Assembly: GCF_009758015.1 (NCBI RefSeq)
Contig: NZ_WSEL01000009.1
Location: 868,001 to 932,000, forward strand
DNA: 64,000 bases
Origin: Ramlibacter pinisoli
GTDB taxonomy: Bacteria; Pseudomonadota; Gammaproteobacteria; Burkholderiales; Burkholderiaceae_C
Direction: 5' to 3'
In this document: positions 53,708 to 63,329 of the stretch, one piece after another
Numbering within the stretch: the first letter of the stretch is position 1
Layout: every line of letters starts with the position of its first letter
Made by a program: the position numbers and the translations under genes
The notes under the pieces: model-generated
Databases searched by the model: none
What the model was told of the DNA's origin: nothing
Seen by the model: only the letters and a program-made list of their open reading frames with translations

Positions 53708-53721
53708 TTGACGTGGATCAA
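53708..53721. promoter_or_regulatory. FNR-box-like site between ccoI and the stress-protein gene
   Basis: TTGACGTGGATCAA (TTGAC-N4-ATCAA) is one mismatch from the FNR consensus. It is centred 41.5 bases before position 53756 on the plus strand, where a -10-like TAGGCT (53744-53749) and an AGGAGG ribosome site precede the universal stress gene at 53772. It may also act on ccoI in the other direction. Confidence 0.65.
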
Positions 53722-53771
53722 CCACGGAAGGCGGCCGCGCGCCTAGGCTGAAAGCTTAGGAGGTCCCCACC

Positions 53772-54215
53772 ATGTTCCAGCGCATCCTCGTCGCCACCGA
53801 CGATTCCGAACTGTCCCGCAAGGCCATCCAGGCCGCGATCGGGCTGGCGTCCACCCACAAGGCCGAGCTGTACGTGCTGCACGTGGTGCCGCGCTACCCG
53901 ACGGCCTACTTCGAGGGCGCGGTCGTGCTGGCGCCGGACGACGTCGCGCGGGTCGAGAAGCAGTGGTCCGAGGCCGGCCAGCAACTGGTGGACGGCATCA
54001 CGCGCGAGGCGCAGGCCGCCGGCGTCACGGCCAAGAGCCTGCTCGTCCATTCGGACGCCGTGGCCGAGGCCGTCATCGCCGCCGCCCGCAAGCAGGAGTG
54101 CGACCTGATCGTGATGGCCTCGCACGGCCGCCGCGGCATGCAGCGCGTGCTGCTGGGCAGCGAGACCCAGCACGTGCTCACGCACTCCAGCACGCCGGTG
54201 CTGGTGCTGCGCTGA
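53772..54215 (+). CDS. Universal stress protein A-family protein
   Basis: A 147-residue UspA-fold protein. It begins MFQRILVATDDSELSRKAIQAA and ends with the ATP-binding loop VMASHGRRGMQRVLLGSETQHVLTHSSTPVLVLR, with the family G-x2-G-x9-G-S pattern. Such proteins bind ATP and help cells survive stress or low oxygen. It has a strong AGGAGG site seven bases before the ATG and an FNR-like box upstream at the class II distance. A second UspA-family gene follows 24 bases downstream. Confidence 0.92.
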   Translation: MFQRILVATDDSELSRKAIQAAIGLASTHKAELYVLHVVPRYPTAYFEGAVVLAPDDVARVEKQWSEAGQQLVDGITREAQAAGVTAKSLLVHSDAVAEAVIAAARKQECDLIVMASHGRRGMQRVLLGSETQHVLTHSSTPVLVLR

Positions 54216-54239
54216 CCGCCGGCCCGCAGGGTTGGCGCG

Positions 54240-54662
54240 ATGCGCATCGTCCTGGCCGCCGACGGCAGCAAGTACACCAAGAAGGCCCTGGCCTTCCTGG
54301 CCAACCACGAAGCCCTTGCCGGTGCCGACGGCGAGCTGCTGGTGCTCAACGTCCAGCCGGTGATGCCGCCGAGGGTGCGAACGATGATGGGAGCGGAGGC
54401 CGTGACGGCCTACCACCAGGAGGAAGCGGCCAAGGTCCTCGATCCCATCCGCAAGTTCCTGGATCGCAAGGACATCCGCTACCGCGCCGAGTGGAAGGCG
54501 GGCGAGCCGGCGGCGCAGATCCTCGCGGCCGCCGATCGCAGCAAGGCCCATCTCGTGGTGATGGGCACGCACGGCTACGGCCTGCTCGGCCGTGCCCTGA
54601 TGGGCAGCGTCGCCCAACGGGTGCTGGCCGACGCCAGCGTGCCGGTCCTGCTGGTGCAGTAG
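54240..54662 (+). CDS. Second universal stress protein A-family protein
   Basis: A 140-residue UspA-fold protein (MRIVLAADGSKYTKKALAFL start, VVMGTHGYGLLGRALMGSVAQRVLADASVPVLLVQ end), with the G-x2-G-x9-G-S type ATP-binding loop. It lies 24 bases after the first UspA gene and shares only family-level similarity with it, so it is a tandem paralogue and not a recent copy. Both are probably in one FNR-controlled transcript. A GC-rich hairpin follows. Confidence 0.9.
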   Translation: MRIVLAADGSKYTKKALAFLANHEALAGADGELLVLNVQPVMPPRVRTMMGAEAVTAYHQEEAAKVLDPIRKFLDRKDIRYRAEWKAGEPAAQILAAADRSKAHLVVMGTHGYGLLGRALMGSVAQRVLADASVPVLLVQ

Positions 54663-54697
54663 CGCGGCCGGGGGCAGCGCCCGCCCCGGCGCCGCGC
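54662..54697. terminator. GC-rich hairpin between convergent Usp and pmdB genes
   Basis: A 7-bp outer stem, gcgcggc / gccgcgc, and a 5-bp inner stem, cgggg / ccccg, in the 36 bases between the stress-protein stop and the pmdB stop. It may end both transcripts. It has no T-tract. Confidence 0.45.
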
Positions 54698-54698
54698 C

Positions 54699-55556
<858 letters not shown>

Positions 55557-55943
55557 TTACTTGCTCCCTTCCTTGCCGGTCCAGGCCGCCGACCGTCCGC
55601 CGCTGACCATCATGTCCCGGTAGGCGTCCTCGCTCATGCCGGTCATCGAGCCGGCCATCTGCTGGAAGCTCTTGCCGTCGGTGGCGCCGATCTTGGCCAG
55701 GAAATAGATGTTGCCGCCCAGCGCGATGCAGCGGTTCAGGTCGCGCGCCAGCACCGCCTGCTTCTGCTCCTCGGTCATCGCCCACTCGTCGAGGTAGGCG
55801 CGCTCGTCGGCCTTGAAGCGCTCCCGGTTGGCCGCCTTCATCAGCGACATGCAGAACTGGTTGAGCCAATAGCCCTTGCGGCTCATGTCGGCGTCGAAGA
55901 TGGTCGTGCCGGGCACGCCCTGGTAGGGTTTGTCGAGAGGCAT
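55557..55943 (-). CDS. pmdA: Protocatechuate 4,5-dioxygenase alpha subunit
   Basis: A 128-residue LigA-type protein (IPR011986-like fold). Typical stretches are GYWLNQFCMSLMKAANRERFKADERAYLDEW and LARDLNRCIALGGNIYFLAKIGATDGKSFQQMAGSMTGM. It caps the catalytic subunit and shapes substrate entry. It lies directly before pmdB. A 123-base gap separates it from pmdD. Confidence 0.93.
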   Translation of the reverse strand: MPLDKPYQGVPGTTIFDADMSRKGYWLNQFCMSLMKAANRERFKADERAYLDEWAMTEEQKQAVLARDLNRCIALGGNIYFLAKIGATDGKSFQQMAGSMTGMSEDAYRDMMVSGGRSAAWTGKEGSK

Positions 55944-56066
55944 GGTGTTCGCTCCGCTTCAGGTGACGAGTGGCTGCACCGCAGGCGCCGGCGACCGCCG
56001 GGCGCGCTCGTGCACCGGGCCATCATCGGCCGGCGCCGCGGGGGGCCGTTTGTCATAGGTCATGCG

Positions 56067-56999
56067 TCACGCATTCCAGTACAGGCGCGTGGGGTTCTCC
56101 ACCAGCAGCTTGCGCTGCAGATCCGGCGTGGTGGCGATGTGCGGGATGAAGTCGACCAGCAGGCCGTCGTCGGGCATGTGGTCCTTCAGGTTCGGGTGCG
56201 GCCAGTCGGTGCCCCAGAGCACGCGGTCGGGAAACGATTCGACGACCTTGCGCGCGAACGGCACCACGTCGCGGTAGGCGTTGCGCTCGCCGTCCAGCGC
56301 GCGCGGGCCGGTCACCGACAGGCGCTCGGGGCAGCTCACCTTGCTCCACACGTTCGGGTGCTCGCGCATGAACTTCAGGAACAGTTCGAACTCGGGGCCG
56401 TCGATCGGCTTGCTCACGTCGGGCCGGCCCATGTGGTCGACCACCACGGTGGTGGGCAGCGCGGTGAAGAAGTCCCACAGCTCGGGCAGGTCGACCGCCT
56501 CGAAATAGATGACCACGTGCCAGCCCAGCGGGGCGATGCGGCCGGCGATCTCCAGCAGTTCGTCCTTGGGCGTGAAATCCACCAGCCGCTTGACGAAGTT
56601 GAAGCGCACCCCGCGCACGCCGGCCGCGTGCATGGCCTGCAGTTCCTGGTCGGTGACGCTGCGCCGCACCGTGGCGACGCCGCGCGCCTTGCCGTTGGCG
56701 CGCTGCAGGGCATCGACCAGCGCGCGGTTGTCGGCACCATGGCAGGTGGCCTGCACGATCACGTTCTTGTCGAAGCCCAGGTGGTCGCGCAGCGCGAACA
56801 GCTGGTCGGCGCTGGCGTCGCAGGGGGTGTACTTGCGCTCGGGCGCGTACGGGAACTGCGCGCCGGGGCCGAACACGTGGCAGTGCGCATCCACGCTGCC
56901 GGGCGGCAGCTGGAACTGCGGCTTGCTGGGGCCGGTGTACCAGTCGAGCCAGCCGGGGGTCTTGGTGAAGTCGCCGGAGGTGGGCTTGGGAGTGGCCAT
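56067..56999 (-). CDS. pmdD: 2-pyrone-4,6-dicarboxylate hydrolase (LigI/PmdD)
   Basis: A 310-residue amidohydrolase-fold lactonase. Metal-site and active-site regions include SVDAHCHVFGPGAQFPYAP near the N-terminus, NFVKRLVDFTPKDEL, VVDHMGRPDVSKPIDG and the C-terminal LWGTDWPHPNLKDHMPDDG. It opens PDC to 4-oxalomesaconate in protocatechuate 4,5-cleavage. It lies in the pmd operon, seven bases from the start of an upstream Bug gene. Confidence 0.93.
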   Translation of the reverse strand: MATPKPTSGDFTKTPGWLDWYTGPSKPQFQLPPGSVDAHCHVFGPGAQFPYAPERKYTPCDASADQLFALRDHLGFDKNVIVQATCHGADNRALVDALQRANGKARGVATVRRSVTDQELQAMHAAGVRGVRFNFVKRLVDFTPKDELLEIAGRIAPLGWHVVIYFEAVDLPELWDFFTALPTTVVVDHMGRPDVSKPIDGPEFELFLKFMREHPNVWSKVSCPERLSVTGPRALDGERNAYRDVVPFARKVVESFPDRVLWGTDWPHPNLKDHMPDDGLLVDFIPHIATTPDLQRKLLVENPTRLYWNA

Positions 57000-57006
57000 G
57001 GAAGTG

Positions 57007-57984
57007 TCAATCGGGTTTGATGTTGGCTTCGCGCACGAGCTTGTCGTAGCGCTGGCGTTCGGAGCGCAGCAGCGCCACCACCATGTCGCGGTTGCCGGGA
57101 ATGACTTCGCCGCCCACGGCGGTCATGCGCTCGCGCACCTGCGGGGTGGCCAGCGCCTTCTGCACTTCGGCGTGCAGCTTCTCGACGATGGGCATCGGCG
57201 TCCTGGCCGGCGCCATCACCGCATACCAGACCGAGGCCTCGAAGCCGCTGAAGCCCGACTCGGCGATGGTCGGCACGTCGGGGAAGATCGGCGAGCGTTG
57301 CGGACTCAGCACCGCCAGCACCTTGAGCTTGCCGCTGGCGACCTGGGGCTTGACCTCCAGCGCATTCATCGCCAGCACCGGCACCTGTCCGCCGATGACG
57401 TCCGTGATGGCCTGGGCGCCGCCGCGGTACGGCACATGCATCAGGTCGATGCCGGCGGCGCGCGCGAACAGTTCGGCCGCCATGTGCGGGGTGGAACCGT
57501 TGCCGGGCGAGGCGTAGGCCACGGAATTGGGCTTGGCCTTGGCTGCGGCGACCAGGTCCTTGATGCTGCCGTAGGGGGCGGCAGCATTGGCGGCGATCAC
57601 CACCGGCACGCGGCCGACCAGCGACACGGCGACGAGGTCCTTCTCGGCGTCGAACGGTTGCGGCTTGTACAGCGCCATGTTGGCCGCCAGCGCGTTGGCG
57701 GCCAGCAGCAGCGTGTGGCCGTCGGGCTTGGCGTCGATGACGTACTTGACCGCGATGTTGGTGCCCGCGCCCGGCTTGTTGTCGATGACGAAGGGCTGGC
57801 CCAGCGAGGACGACAGCGACTGGCCGAGCGTCCGGGCGACGGCGTCGACGGCGCCGCCGGCGGAGTAACCGACGACGAGCGACACCGGCCGGTCCGGGTA
57901 GCCGGCCTGGGCGCGCGCGCCGAACGAGGGGACCAGGGCCGCAGCGGCGAGCGCCTGCAGGGTCTGGCGGCGGGAGATGGTCAT
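57007..57984 (-). CDS. Bug-family (TctC) solute-binding protein in the pmd operon
   Basis: A 325-residue Bug protein. The signal peptide starts MTISRRQTLQALAAAALV and ends near ARAQAGYP. Motifs include YPDRPVSLVVGYSAGGAVDAVARTLG and VIDNKPGAGTNIAVKYV. It lies between pmdD and an ABC-type binding-protein gene, 16 bases after the latter, so it is part of the pmd operon. Protocatechuate, PDC or a related aromatic acid is the natural ligand guess, but no TctA or TctB is encoded nearby. Confidence 0.88.
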   Translation of the reverse strand: MTISRRQTLQALAAAALVPSFGARAQAGYPDRPVSLVVGYSAGGAVDAVARTLGQSLSSSLGQPFVIDNKPGAGTNIAVKYVIDAKPDGHTLLLAANALAANMALYKPQPFDAEKDLVAVSLVGRVPVVIAANAAAPYGSIKDLVAAAKAKPNSVAYASPGNGSTPHMAAELFARAAGIDLMHVPYRGGAQAITDVIGGQVPVLAMNALEVKPQVASGKLKVLAVLSPQRSPIFPDVPTIAESGFSGFEASVWYAVMAPARTPMPIVEKLHAEVQKALATPQVRERMTAVGGEVIPGNRDMVVALLRSERQRYDKLVREANIKPD

Positions 57985-58000
57985 GGTGTGTCCTGGTGAA

Positions 58001-58813
58001 TCAATCGGTGGCCGTGCCGCGCAGGCCGGCGCGGCTGATCATGGCCTGCAGCTCGGGGCTGCCCTTGAGGCTGGCGGCGAAGGAACGGGTCCATTCGAGC
58101 GCGGCCGGCGGCCGGCCCCTGGGGATGGCCAGCGAGATGTTCTCGAAGCTCCAGCGGCCCGGCAGCACCGCCGAGCCCGGCACCTGGTCGCCCAGCTCGT
58201 ACAGGATGGCCTTGTTGCTGGCGAAGGCCTGGAGCTCGCCGGACTTGAGCATCTGCGCGGCGGCGTCCAGCGACTTCAGCGGCACCACCCGGGCCTGCTT
58301 CAGTTCGCGCGTGAGCGTCGCGTGCGAGCTGCCGCCCTCGGCCACGCCGACGCGCACGCCGGCCTGGTCGATGCGGGCCATCTCGCCGATGCCCGAGGCC
58401 GCCGACACCAGGTAGCCGGATTCCACGCGCACGAGCGCGGGCGTGAAGTCGGCCTCGCGCATGCGGGCCTCGCTGGCGTTGGTGAACGTCAGGTCGGCCC
58501 TGCCGGCCTTGACCGCCTCGAACACCTCGGCGGCGCGGGCCAGTTCGACGAACTGCACCGGCACGGCCAGCCGCTTGCCCGCCAGCAGGCCCAGCTCGTA
58601 GGTGACGCCGGCGCGCTCGCCGTTGCGGCCCACCACCAGCGAACTGGGGCTGCCGGGATACAGCGCGACGCGCAGCGTGCCGGTGGGTGCGAGCGCCGCT
58701 CGCGCCGCCGGGTCGACGGCCGGCGGGGCGGAAGCGCAGCCCGCCAGCCACAGCGGCAGTGCGAGGGCCAGGCCGGCGAGGCGGCGGGAAAAGGCGCGGC
58801 GGGTGGCGGTCAT
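58001..58813 (-). CDS. ABC-type (SBP_bac_3) solute-binding lipoprotein in the pmd operon
   Basis: A 270-residue lipoprotein with the lipobox LAGC (Cys26) and a type II binding-protein fold related to polar amino-acid binders: GTLRVALYPGSPSSLVV, GVTYELGLLAGKRLAVPVQFVELARAAEVFEAVKAGRADLTF and VRVGVAEGGSSHATL. ABC permease and ATPase genes are absent here, so it is an orphan binder or a sensor. It sits between two Bug genes inside the pmd operon with gaps of 16 and 5 bases. Confidence 0.85.
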   Translation of the reverse strand: MTATRRAFSRRLAGLALALPLWLAGCASAPPAVDPAARAALAPTGTLRVALYPGSPSSLVVGRNGERAGVTYELGLLAGKRLAVPVQFVELARAAEVFEAVKAGRADLTFTNASEARMREADFTPALVRVESGYLVSAASGIGEMARIDQAGVRVGVAEGGSSHATLTRELKQARVVPLKSLDAAAQMLKSGELQAFASNKAILYELGDQVPGSAVLPGRWSFENISLAIPRGRPPAALEWTRSFAASLKGSPELQAMISRAGLRGTATD

Positions 58814-58818
58814 CGGGA

Positions 58819-59805
58819 TCAGTCGAGCGACGCGCCGGTCTGCTTGATGATGCCGGCGAAGCGGGTCGATTCCGACTGGATGTACTGGTTGAACTCCTCG
58901 CGCGAGGGCGTGAACGGCTCGTAGCCGAACGAGACGAACTTCTCGCGCACGTCCGGCTCGGCCAGCGCCTTCTCGATGTCAGCGCGGATCTTGTCCGCCA
59001 CGGGCTTGGGCAGGCCCTTGGGCGCGGCGATGGCGGTCCAGCCGCTCACCTCGAAGTTGGCCGGGCCGCCGGCTTCGGCCACGGTGGGCACGTCCTTGAA
59101 CGCGGCCAGGCGGCGCGGCGCGGCGATGGCCAGGAACTTCAGCTTGCCGGCGCGGTACAGCGGGCCCGCGGTGGCGCTGGTGCCCAGGGCGTAGGCCAGG
59201 TCACCGTTGGCGACGCTGGTGTACAGCTGGGTCGTCTCCTTGTAGATGACGTGCTCCATCTTCGTGCCGGTGACGGTGTCGAAGAGGGCCGAGCCCAGGT
59301 GCACCGGGTTGCCGACCGACCACGAGCCGTAGTTCAGCTTGCCGGGGTTGGCCTTGGCGTCGGCGATCAGGTCGCCCACGTTCTTGTACTTGCTGTTCAC
59401 CGCGGTGGTGACGAAGAAGTAGGTCTTGAACAGCGGCAGCAGCGTGTCGAAGTCCTTGTTGGCGTCGTACGGCAGCTTCTTGAACAGGTGCGGGTAGGCC
59501 GACAGGTGCACGTTGTCCAGCTGGATCAGGTCGTGGCCGTCGGTGGCGCCGCGCTTGAAGGCGTCGATCGCGATGAAGCCGTTGCCGCCCGGGCGGTTCT
59601 CCACCGTCACCGGCTTGCCCCACTGGCGCGACAGCTTGTCGGCGACAAGGCGCACCACGCCTTCCGGGCCGCTGCCGACCGGGAACGGCGTGATGATGCG
59701 CACCGGCTTGGTCGGGAACTCCTGCGCCTGGGCGAGGCCACAGGCAACGAGGGTGGATAGCAAGAGGGAGGCGGTCGCGGCGCGGCGGGTGATGGTGGAA
59801 GCCAT
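58819..59805 (-). CDS. Second Bug-family (TctC) solute-binding protein in the pmd operon
   Basis: A 328-residue Bug protein from the ATG at 59805. The signal peptide is MASTITRRAATASLLLSTLVACGLAQAQ, and family motifs are FPTKPVRIITPFPVGSGPEGVVRLV and VTVENRPGGNGFIAIDAF. It is only distantly similar to the neighbouring Bug gene at 57007. It probably recognises a different intermediate of the protocatechuate pathway or a related aromatic acid. Confidence 0.86.
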   Translation of the reverse strand: MASTITRRAATASLLLSTLVACGLAQAQEFPTKPVRIITPFPVGSGPEGVVRLVADKLSRQWGKPVTVENRPGGNGFIAIDAFKRGATDGHDLIQLDNVHLSAYPHLFKKLPYDANKDFDTLLPLFKTYFFVTTAVNSKYKNVGDLIADAKANPGKLNYGSWSVGNPVHLGSALFDTVTGTKMEHVIYKETTQLYTSVANGDLAYALGTSATAGPLYRAGKLKFLAIAAPRRLAAFKDVPTVAEAGGPANFEVSGWTAIAAPKGLPKPVADKIRADIEKALAEPDVREKFVSFGYEPFTPSREEFNQYIQSESTRFAGIIKQTGASLD

Positions 59806-59849
59806 GGGGTGTCTCACTTGGTGGTTCTTGCGATGGGTCGGGACGGGAA

Positions 59850-60533
59850 TCAGTCGATGTACTTGAGGCCGGCCTTGGCCAGCGGCTCGCGCATGCTGTA
59901 CATGTCGAGGCCGAGCACGCCGGAGGCCAGCTTGGCGCGCTTCTCGCCCTCGTTGGCCTCGCGCGCGGTGGCTGCTTCGAGTGTCTTGGCGGCCACGGCA
60001 CGCGGCACGCAGACCACGCCGTCGTCGTCGGCGACGATCACGTCACCCGGGGTGACCAGCGCACCGGCGCACACCACGGAAATGTTGACCGAGCCCAGCG
60101 TCGACTTGATGGTCCCCTTGGAGCTGATCGCGCGGCTCCACACCGGGAAGCCCATCTCCTGCAGCGTCCTGACGTCGCGGCAGCCGGCGTCGATGACCAG
60201 GGCGCGCGCGCCGCGGGCCTTGAACGAGGTGGCCAGCAGGTCACCGAAGAAGCCGTCGGTGTTCTCCGAGGTGCAGGCACACACGACGATGTCGCCCGGC
60301 TGGATCTGCTCGGCCACGACATGCATCATCCAGTTGTCACCAGGATGCACGAGCACCGTGACGGCCGTGCCCGACACCTGCACGCCGGGGTAGATCGGCC
60401 GCATGTAGGGCTTCATCAGGCCGACCCGGCCCATGGCCTCGTGGACGGTGGCCGAGCCGAATTGCGCCAGCTTGTCGGCCACCTCGCGGTCGGCACGCTG
60501 GATGTTGCGGTAGACGACGCCGAGTTCGTACAT
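59850..60533 (-). CDS. pmdK: 4-carboxy-4-hydroxy-2-oxoadipate aldolase (LigK/PmdK)
   Basis: A 227-residue class II aldolase of the HMG/CHA type. The active-site Arg-Asp pair is in [13 protein letters not shown], and [19 protein letters not shown] closes the pocket. It splits 4-carboxy-4-hydroxy-2-oxoadipate into pyruvate and oxaloacetate, the last step of the pathway. The ATG at 60533 is two bases after the pmdE stop, so the two are coupled. Confidence 0.93.
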   Translation of the reverse strand: MYELGVVYRNIQRADREVADKLAQFGSATVHEAMGRVGLMKPYMRPIYPGVQVSGTAVTVLVHPGDNWMMHVVAEQIQPGDIVVCACTSENTDGFFGDLLATSFKARGARALVIDAGCRDVRTLQEMGFPVWSRAISSKGTIKSTLGSVNISVVCAGALVTPGDVIVADDDGVVCVPRAVAAKTLEAATAREANEGEKRAKLASGVLGLDMYSMREPLAKAGLKYID

Positions 60534-60535
60534 GG

Positions 60536-61564
60536 TCAGAGCCCCCTGGAGGTGAGAAGTTGGTCGAGACGCGGGAACACGCGGCGCGTGTTGCCCTCGA
60601 AGATGGCCTGCTTGTCCTGCACCGACAGGATGGTGCTGGCGTCGATGTAGCGCTTGGTGTCGTCGTAGTAGTGACCCGTGGTCGGGTCGATGCCGCGCAC
60701 CGCGCCGATCATCTCGCTGGCGAACAGCACGTTCTTCACCGGGATCACGGTGTTGAGCAGGTCGATGCCGGGCTGGTGGTAGACGCAGGTGTCGAAGAAG
60801 ATGTTGTTCAGCACGTGCTCGGTCAGCAGCGGCTTCTTCATCTCCTGCGCCAGGCCGCGGAAGCGCCCCCAGTGGTAGGGCACCGCGCCGCCGCCGTGCG
60901 GGATCAGGAAGCGCAGGGTCGGGAAGTCCTTGAACAGGTCCCCCTGCAGGCACTGCATGAAGGCGGTGGTGTCGGCGTTCAGGTAGTGCGCGCCGGTGGT
61001 GTGGAAGGCCGGGTTGCAGCTGGTCGACACGTGGATCATCGCCGGGATGTCGTACTCGACCATCTTCTCGTAGATGGGATACCAGTGGCGGTCGGTGAGG
61101 GGCGGCTCCTTCCAGTGGCCACCCGACGGGTCGGGGTTCAGGTTGATGCCCACGCAGCCGTACTGCTCGACGCACTTGACCAGCTCCGGGATGCAGGTCT
61201 CGGGGGCGACGCCCGGCGACTGCGGCAGCATGGCCACCGGCACGAAGTGCTCGGGGAAGAGCTGCGAGACGCGGAAGCACAGCTCGTTGCAGATGGCGGC
61301 CCAGGTGCTGGAGACCTCGAAGTCGCCGATGTGGTGGGCCATGAAGCTGGCGCGCGGCGAGAACAGCGTCATGTCGTTGCCGCGCTCCTTCATCAGGCGC
61401 AGCTGGTTGTTGACGATGGTCTCGCGGATGTCGTCGTCGCTGATCGTCAGGTCGGCCACGCGCGGCTTCTTCGCGGGGTCCTGGATGCCGGCGATCTGCT
61501 GGTTGCGCCACGCCTCCAGCGCCTTGGGTGCGGTGGTGTAGTGGCCGTGGCAGTCGATGATCAT
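60536..61564 (-). CDS. pmdE: 4-oxalomesaconate hydratase (LigJ/PmdE)
   Basis: A 342-residue amidohydrolase-fold hydratase. The metal site begins at [19 protein letters not shown], with [17 protein letters not shown] and [16 protein letters not shown] later. It adds water to 4-oxalomesaconate to give 4-carboxy-4-hydroxy-2-oxoadipate. It follows a ModA-like gene by 50 bases and precedes pmdK by two, inside the pmd operon. Confidence 0.93.
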   Translation of the reverse strand: MIIDCHGHYTTAPKALEAWRNQQIAGIQDPAKKPRVADLTISDDDIRETIVNNQLRLMKERGNDMTLFSPRASFMAHHIGDFEVSSTWAAICNELCFRVSQLFPEHFVPVAMLPQSPGVAPETCIPELVKCVEQYGCVGINLNPDPSGGHWKEPPLTDRHWYPIYEKMVEYDIPAMIHVSTSCNPAFHTTGAHYLNADTTAFMQCLQGDLFKDFPTLRFLIPHGGGAVPYHWGRFRGLAQEMKKPLLTEHVLNNIFFDTCVYHQPGIDLLNTVIPVKNVLFASEMIGAVRGIDPTTGHYYDDTKRYIDASTILSVQDKQAIFEGNTRRVFPRLDQLLTSRGL

Positions 61565-61614
61565 GCGAAGGTCTCCTGGAAAACGGGGAATCGGAAGAAC
61601 GGGGCGCGGGCGCC

Positions 61615-62304
61615 TCAGGCGGGATCCATGCCGTTGCGGCGCTTGGCGTCGGCCGTGGCGGGCGAGGCCATGAAGGCGAGCAGCTCGCGCGCGGCCGGTG
61701 CCTGCGCGCAAGCGGCGCCGACGGCACCCGAGAAGGTGGTGGTGATCTGGATGGCGGCCGGCAGCGGCCCGACGACGTCGATGCCGGCCAGGTCCTTCAG
61801 CTCGCTGAACTGCTGGAACCCGAGCGCGACCTCGCCGCTGGCGACCAGGGAGCCGACCGGCACGCCCGGTCGCGCCTGCACGCAGCGGTCGCGCACCTGG
61901 GGCGCGATGCCCCAGCGTTCGAACAGCTGCAGCACCGCGGTGCCGCTGGGGCCGGTGGAATAGCCGATCGACGGCGCGGCCAGCACCGCGGCGCGCACAG
62001 CGTCCTCCGATGCGATGTCCGGTCGCGGCGCGCCGGCCCGGACGGCCACGGCCACGCCGGAGCGCACCAGGTCGACCCGGCTGCCGGCCAGCACGTGGTT
62101 GCCGGCGGCCAGCTTGTCGATCGCGTCGGAAGCGAGGAACACGAGGTCGAAGGCCTCGCCGGCGGCGACGCGCCGGGCGGCGTCGACCCCGCCGACCGAT
62201 TCGATGTCCACCGCGCCGCCGCCCTGCCCCTGCCAGGCCGCGACGAGGTCGGCGAGCACCTGCCGCGTGGCCATGGACGAGATACCGCGCAGTGCAGAAG
62301 TCAT
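61615..62304 (-). CDS. ModA-like periplasmic-binding-fold protein without signal peptide, first gene of the pmd operon
   Basis: A 229-residue protein (or 232 from an ATG at 62313). It has the two-lobe fold of molybdate-type (ModA) binding proteins: an early [80 protein letters not shown] and a C-terminal [23 protein letters not shown]. There is no signal peptide or lipobox, so it should be cytoplasmic and not part of a transporter. In Comamonas pmd clusters an isomerase for 4-oxalomesaconate (PmdU) heads the operon, and this gene occupies that place. Its activity is unproven. Confidence 0.75.
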   Translation of the reverse strand: MTSALRGISSMATRQVLADLVAAWQGQGGGAVDIESVGGVDAARRVAAGEAFDLVFLASDAIDKLAAGNHVLAGSRVDLVRSGVAVAVRAGAPRPDIASEDAVRAAVLAAPSIGYSTGPSGTAVLQLFERWGIAPQVRDRCVQARPGVPVGSLVASGEVALGFQQFSELKDLAGIDVVGPLPAAIQITTTFSGAVGAACAQAPAARELLAFMASPATADAKRRNGMDPA

Positions 62305-62353
62305 GGCGCGCATTCTGGTCGCCCGCGAGGGCGCCGCAAACCGCGCCTTCCCG

Positions 62354-62369
62354 CTAGCAGCTAGAACAA
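62354..62369. promoter_or_regulatory. pmd control-region motif shared with pmdC
   Basis: CTAGCAGCTAGAACAA matches the sequence upstream of pmdC (40368-40383) at 15 of 16 positions. It lies 50-65 bases upstream of the pmd operon and 38-53 bases before the divergent LysR gene. It includes ctag-cag-ctag symmetry, as expected for a LysR-type site. Confidence 0.65.
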
Positions 62370-62406
62370 ACCGGAATATCTTGCCCGGCCACACTACACT
62401 TCGCGC

Positions 62407-63318
62407 ATGGATCTGCGCCAGCTGGAGTACTTCGTTCGTGTTGCCGAGCTGGGCAGCTTCACCCGTGCCGCCGCCGAACTCGGCGTGGCCCAGCCGGCCC
62501 TGAGCCGCCAGGTCCGCCTGCTGGAGGTCGAGCTGCGCCAGTCGCTGCTGGTGCGCAACGGCCGCGGTGCCGTGCCGACCGAGGCCGGCAAGGTGCTGCT
62601 GGACCACGGGCGCGGCATCCTGCACCAGGTGCAGCGGGCACGCGAGGACCTGGGGCGGCTGCGCGGCGGCGTCTCGGGGCGGGTGGCGGTCGGGCTGCCG
62701 AGCAGCGTGGCGCGCGTGCTCACCGTCCCCCTGACCCGCGCCTTCCGCGCGGCCATGCCGGATGCCAGGCTGTCGATCAGCGAGGGGCTGTCGAGCGGTC
62801 TCGAGGCCGGCCTCGTCAGCGGCCGGCTCGACATCGCCGTGCTGTACAACGCGCAGCCCTCGCGCGAGGTCGATGCCACCCCGCTGCTGGACGAGGACCT
62901 GCTGCTGGTGCGCGCCCGGCCGCCCGGGCTGCAAGAGGATCCGCCGCCCGGCCCGGTCGACCTGCGCGAGGTGGCCACCCTGCCCCTGGTGATCCCGACC
63001 CGGCCGAACGCCATCCGCATGCACGTGGAATCGGCGCTGGCCGCGGTGGGCGCGCGGCCCAACGTGGCGCTGGAGATCGACGGCGTACCGGCCATCCTCG
63101 ACCTCGTGCGCGACGGCGCCGGCTGCGCCATCCTGTCGCGCAACGCGTTGCTGCACTCGCCGCGGCCGTCGGCCTTCACGGCCCAGCCGATCGGCGATCC
63201 GCCGCTGCGCATCCGGCTGTCGCTGGCCACCAGCCTGCAGCGGCCGGCAACGCCGGTGCAGGAGGCGACGCTGGCGCTGATCCGCGCCACGGCACCGGAG
63301 GTGGTGCCGCACGCCTGA
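62407..63318 (+). CDS. LysR-family regulator divergent from the pmd operon
   Basis: A 303-residue LysR protein with a helix-turn-helix [33 protein letters not shown] (about residues 18-50) and a two-lobe effector domain ([19 protein letters not shown] and [18 protein letters not shown]). Its position, divergent from the ModA-like gene with the shared motif between, makes it the probable pathway regulator, comparable to LysR regulators in other protocatechuate 4,5-cleavage loci. The likely inducer is protocatechuate or CHMS. Confidence 0.9.
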   Translation: MDLRQLEYFVRVAELGSFTRAAAELGVAQPALSRQVRLLEVELRQSLLVRNGRGAVPTEAGKVLLDHGRGILHQVQRAREDLGRLRGGVSGRVAVGLPSSVARVLTVPLTRAFRAAMPDARLSISEGLSSGLEAGLVSGRLDIAVLYNAQPSREVDATPLLDEDLLLVRARPPGLQEDPPPGPVDLREVATLPLVIPTRPNAIRMHVESALAAVGARPNVALEIDGVPAILDLVRDGAGCAILSRNALLHSPRPSAFTAQPIGDPPLRIRLSLATSLQRPATPVQEATLALIRATAPEVVPHA

Positions 63319-63329
63319 GCGGCAGGCCG

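Noticed and set aside
62305..63312. Extension of the ModA-like gene frame upstream past the divergent LysR gene
   Set aside because: The extended frame is antisense to the LysR coding sequence and shows no signal peptide or family character. The start near 62304 is the only sensible one.
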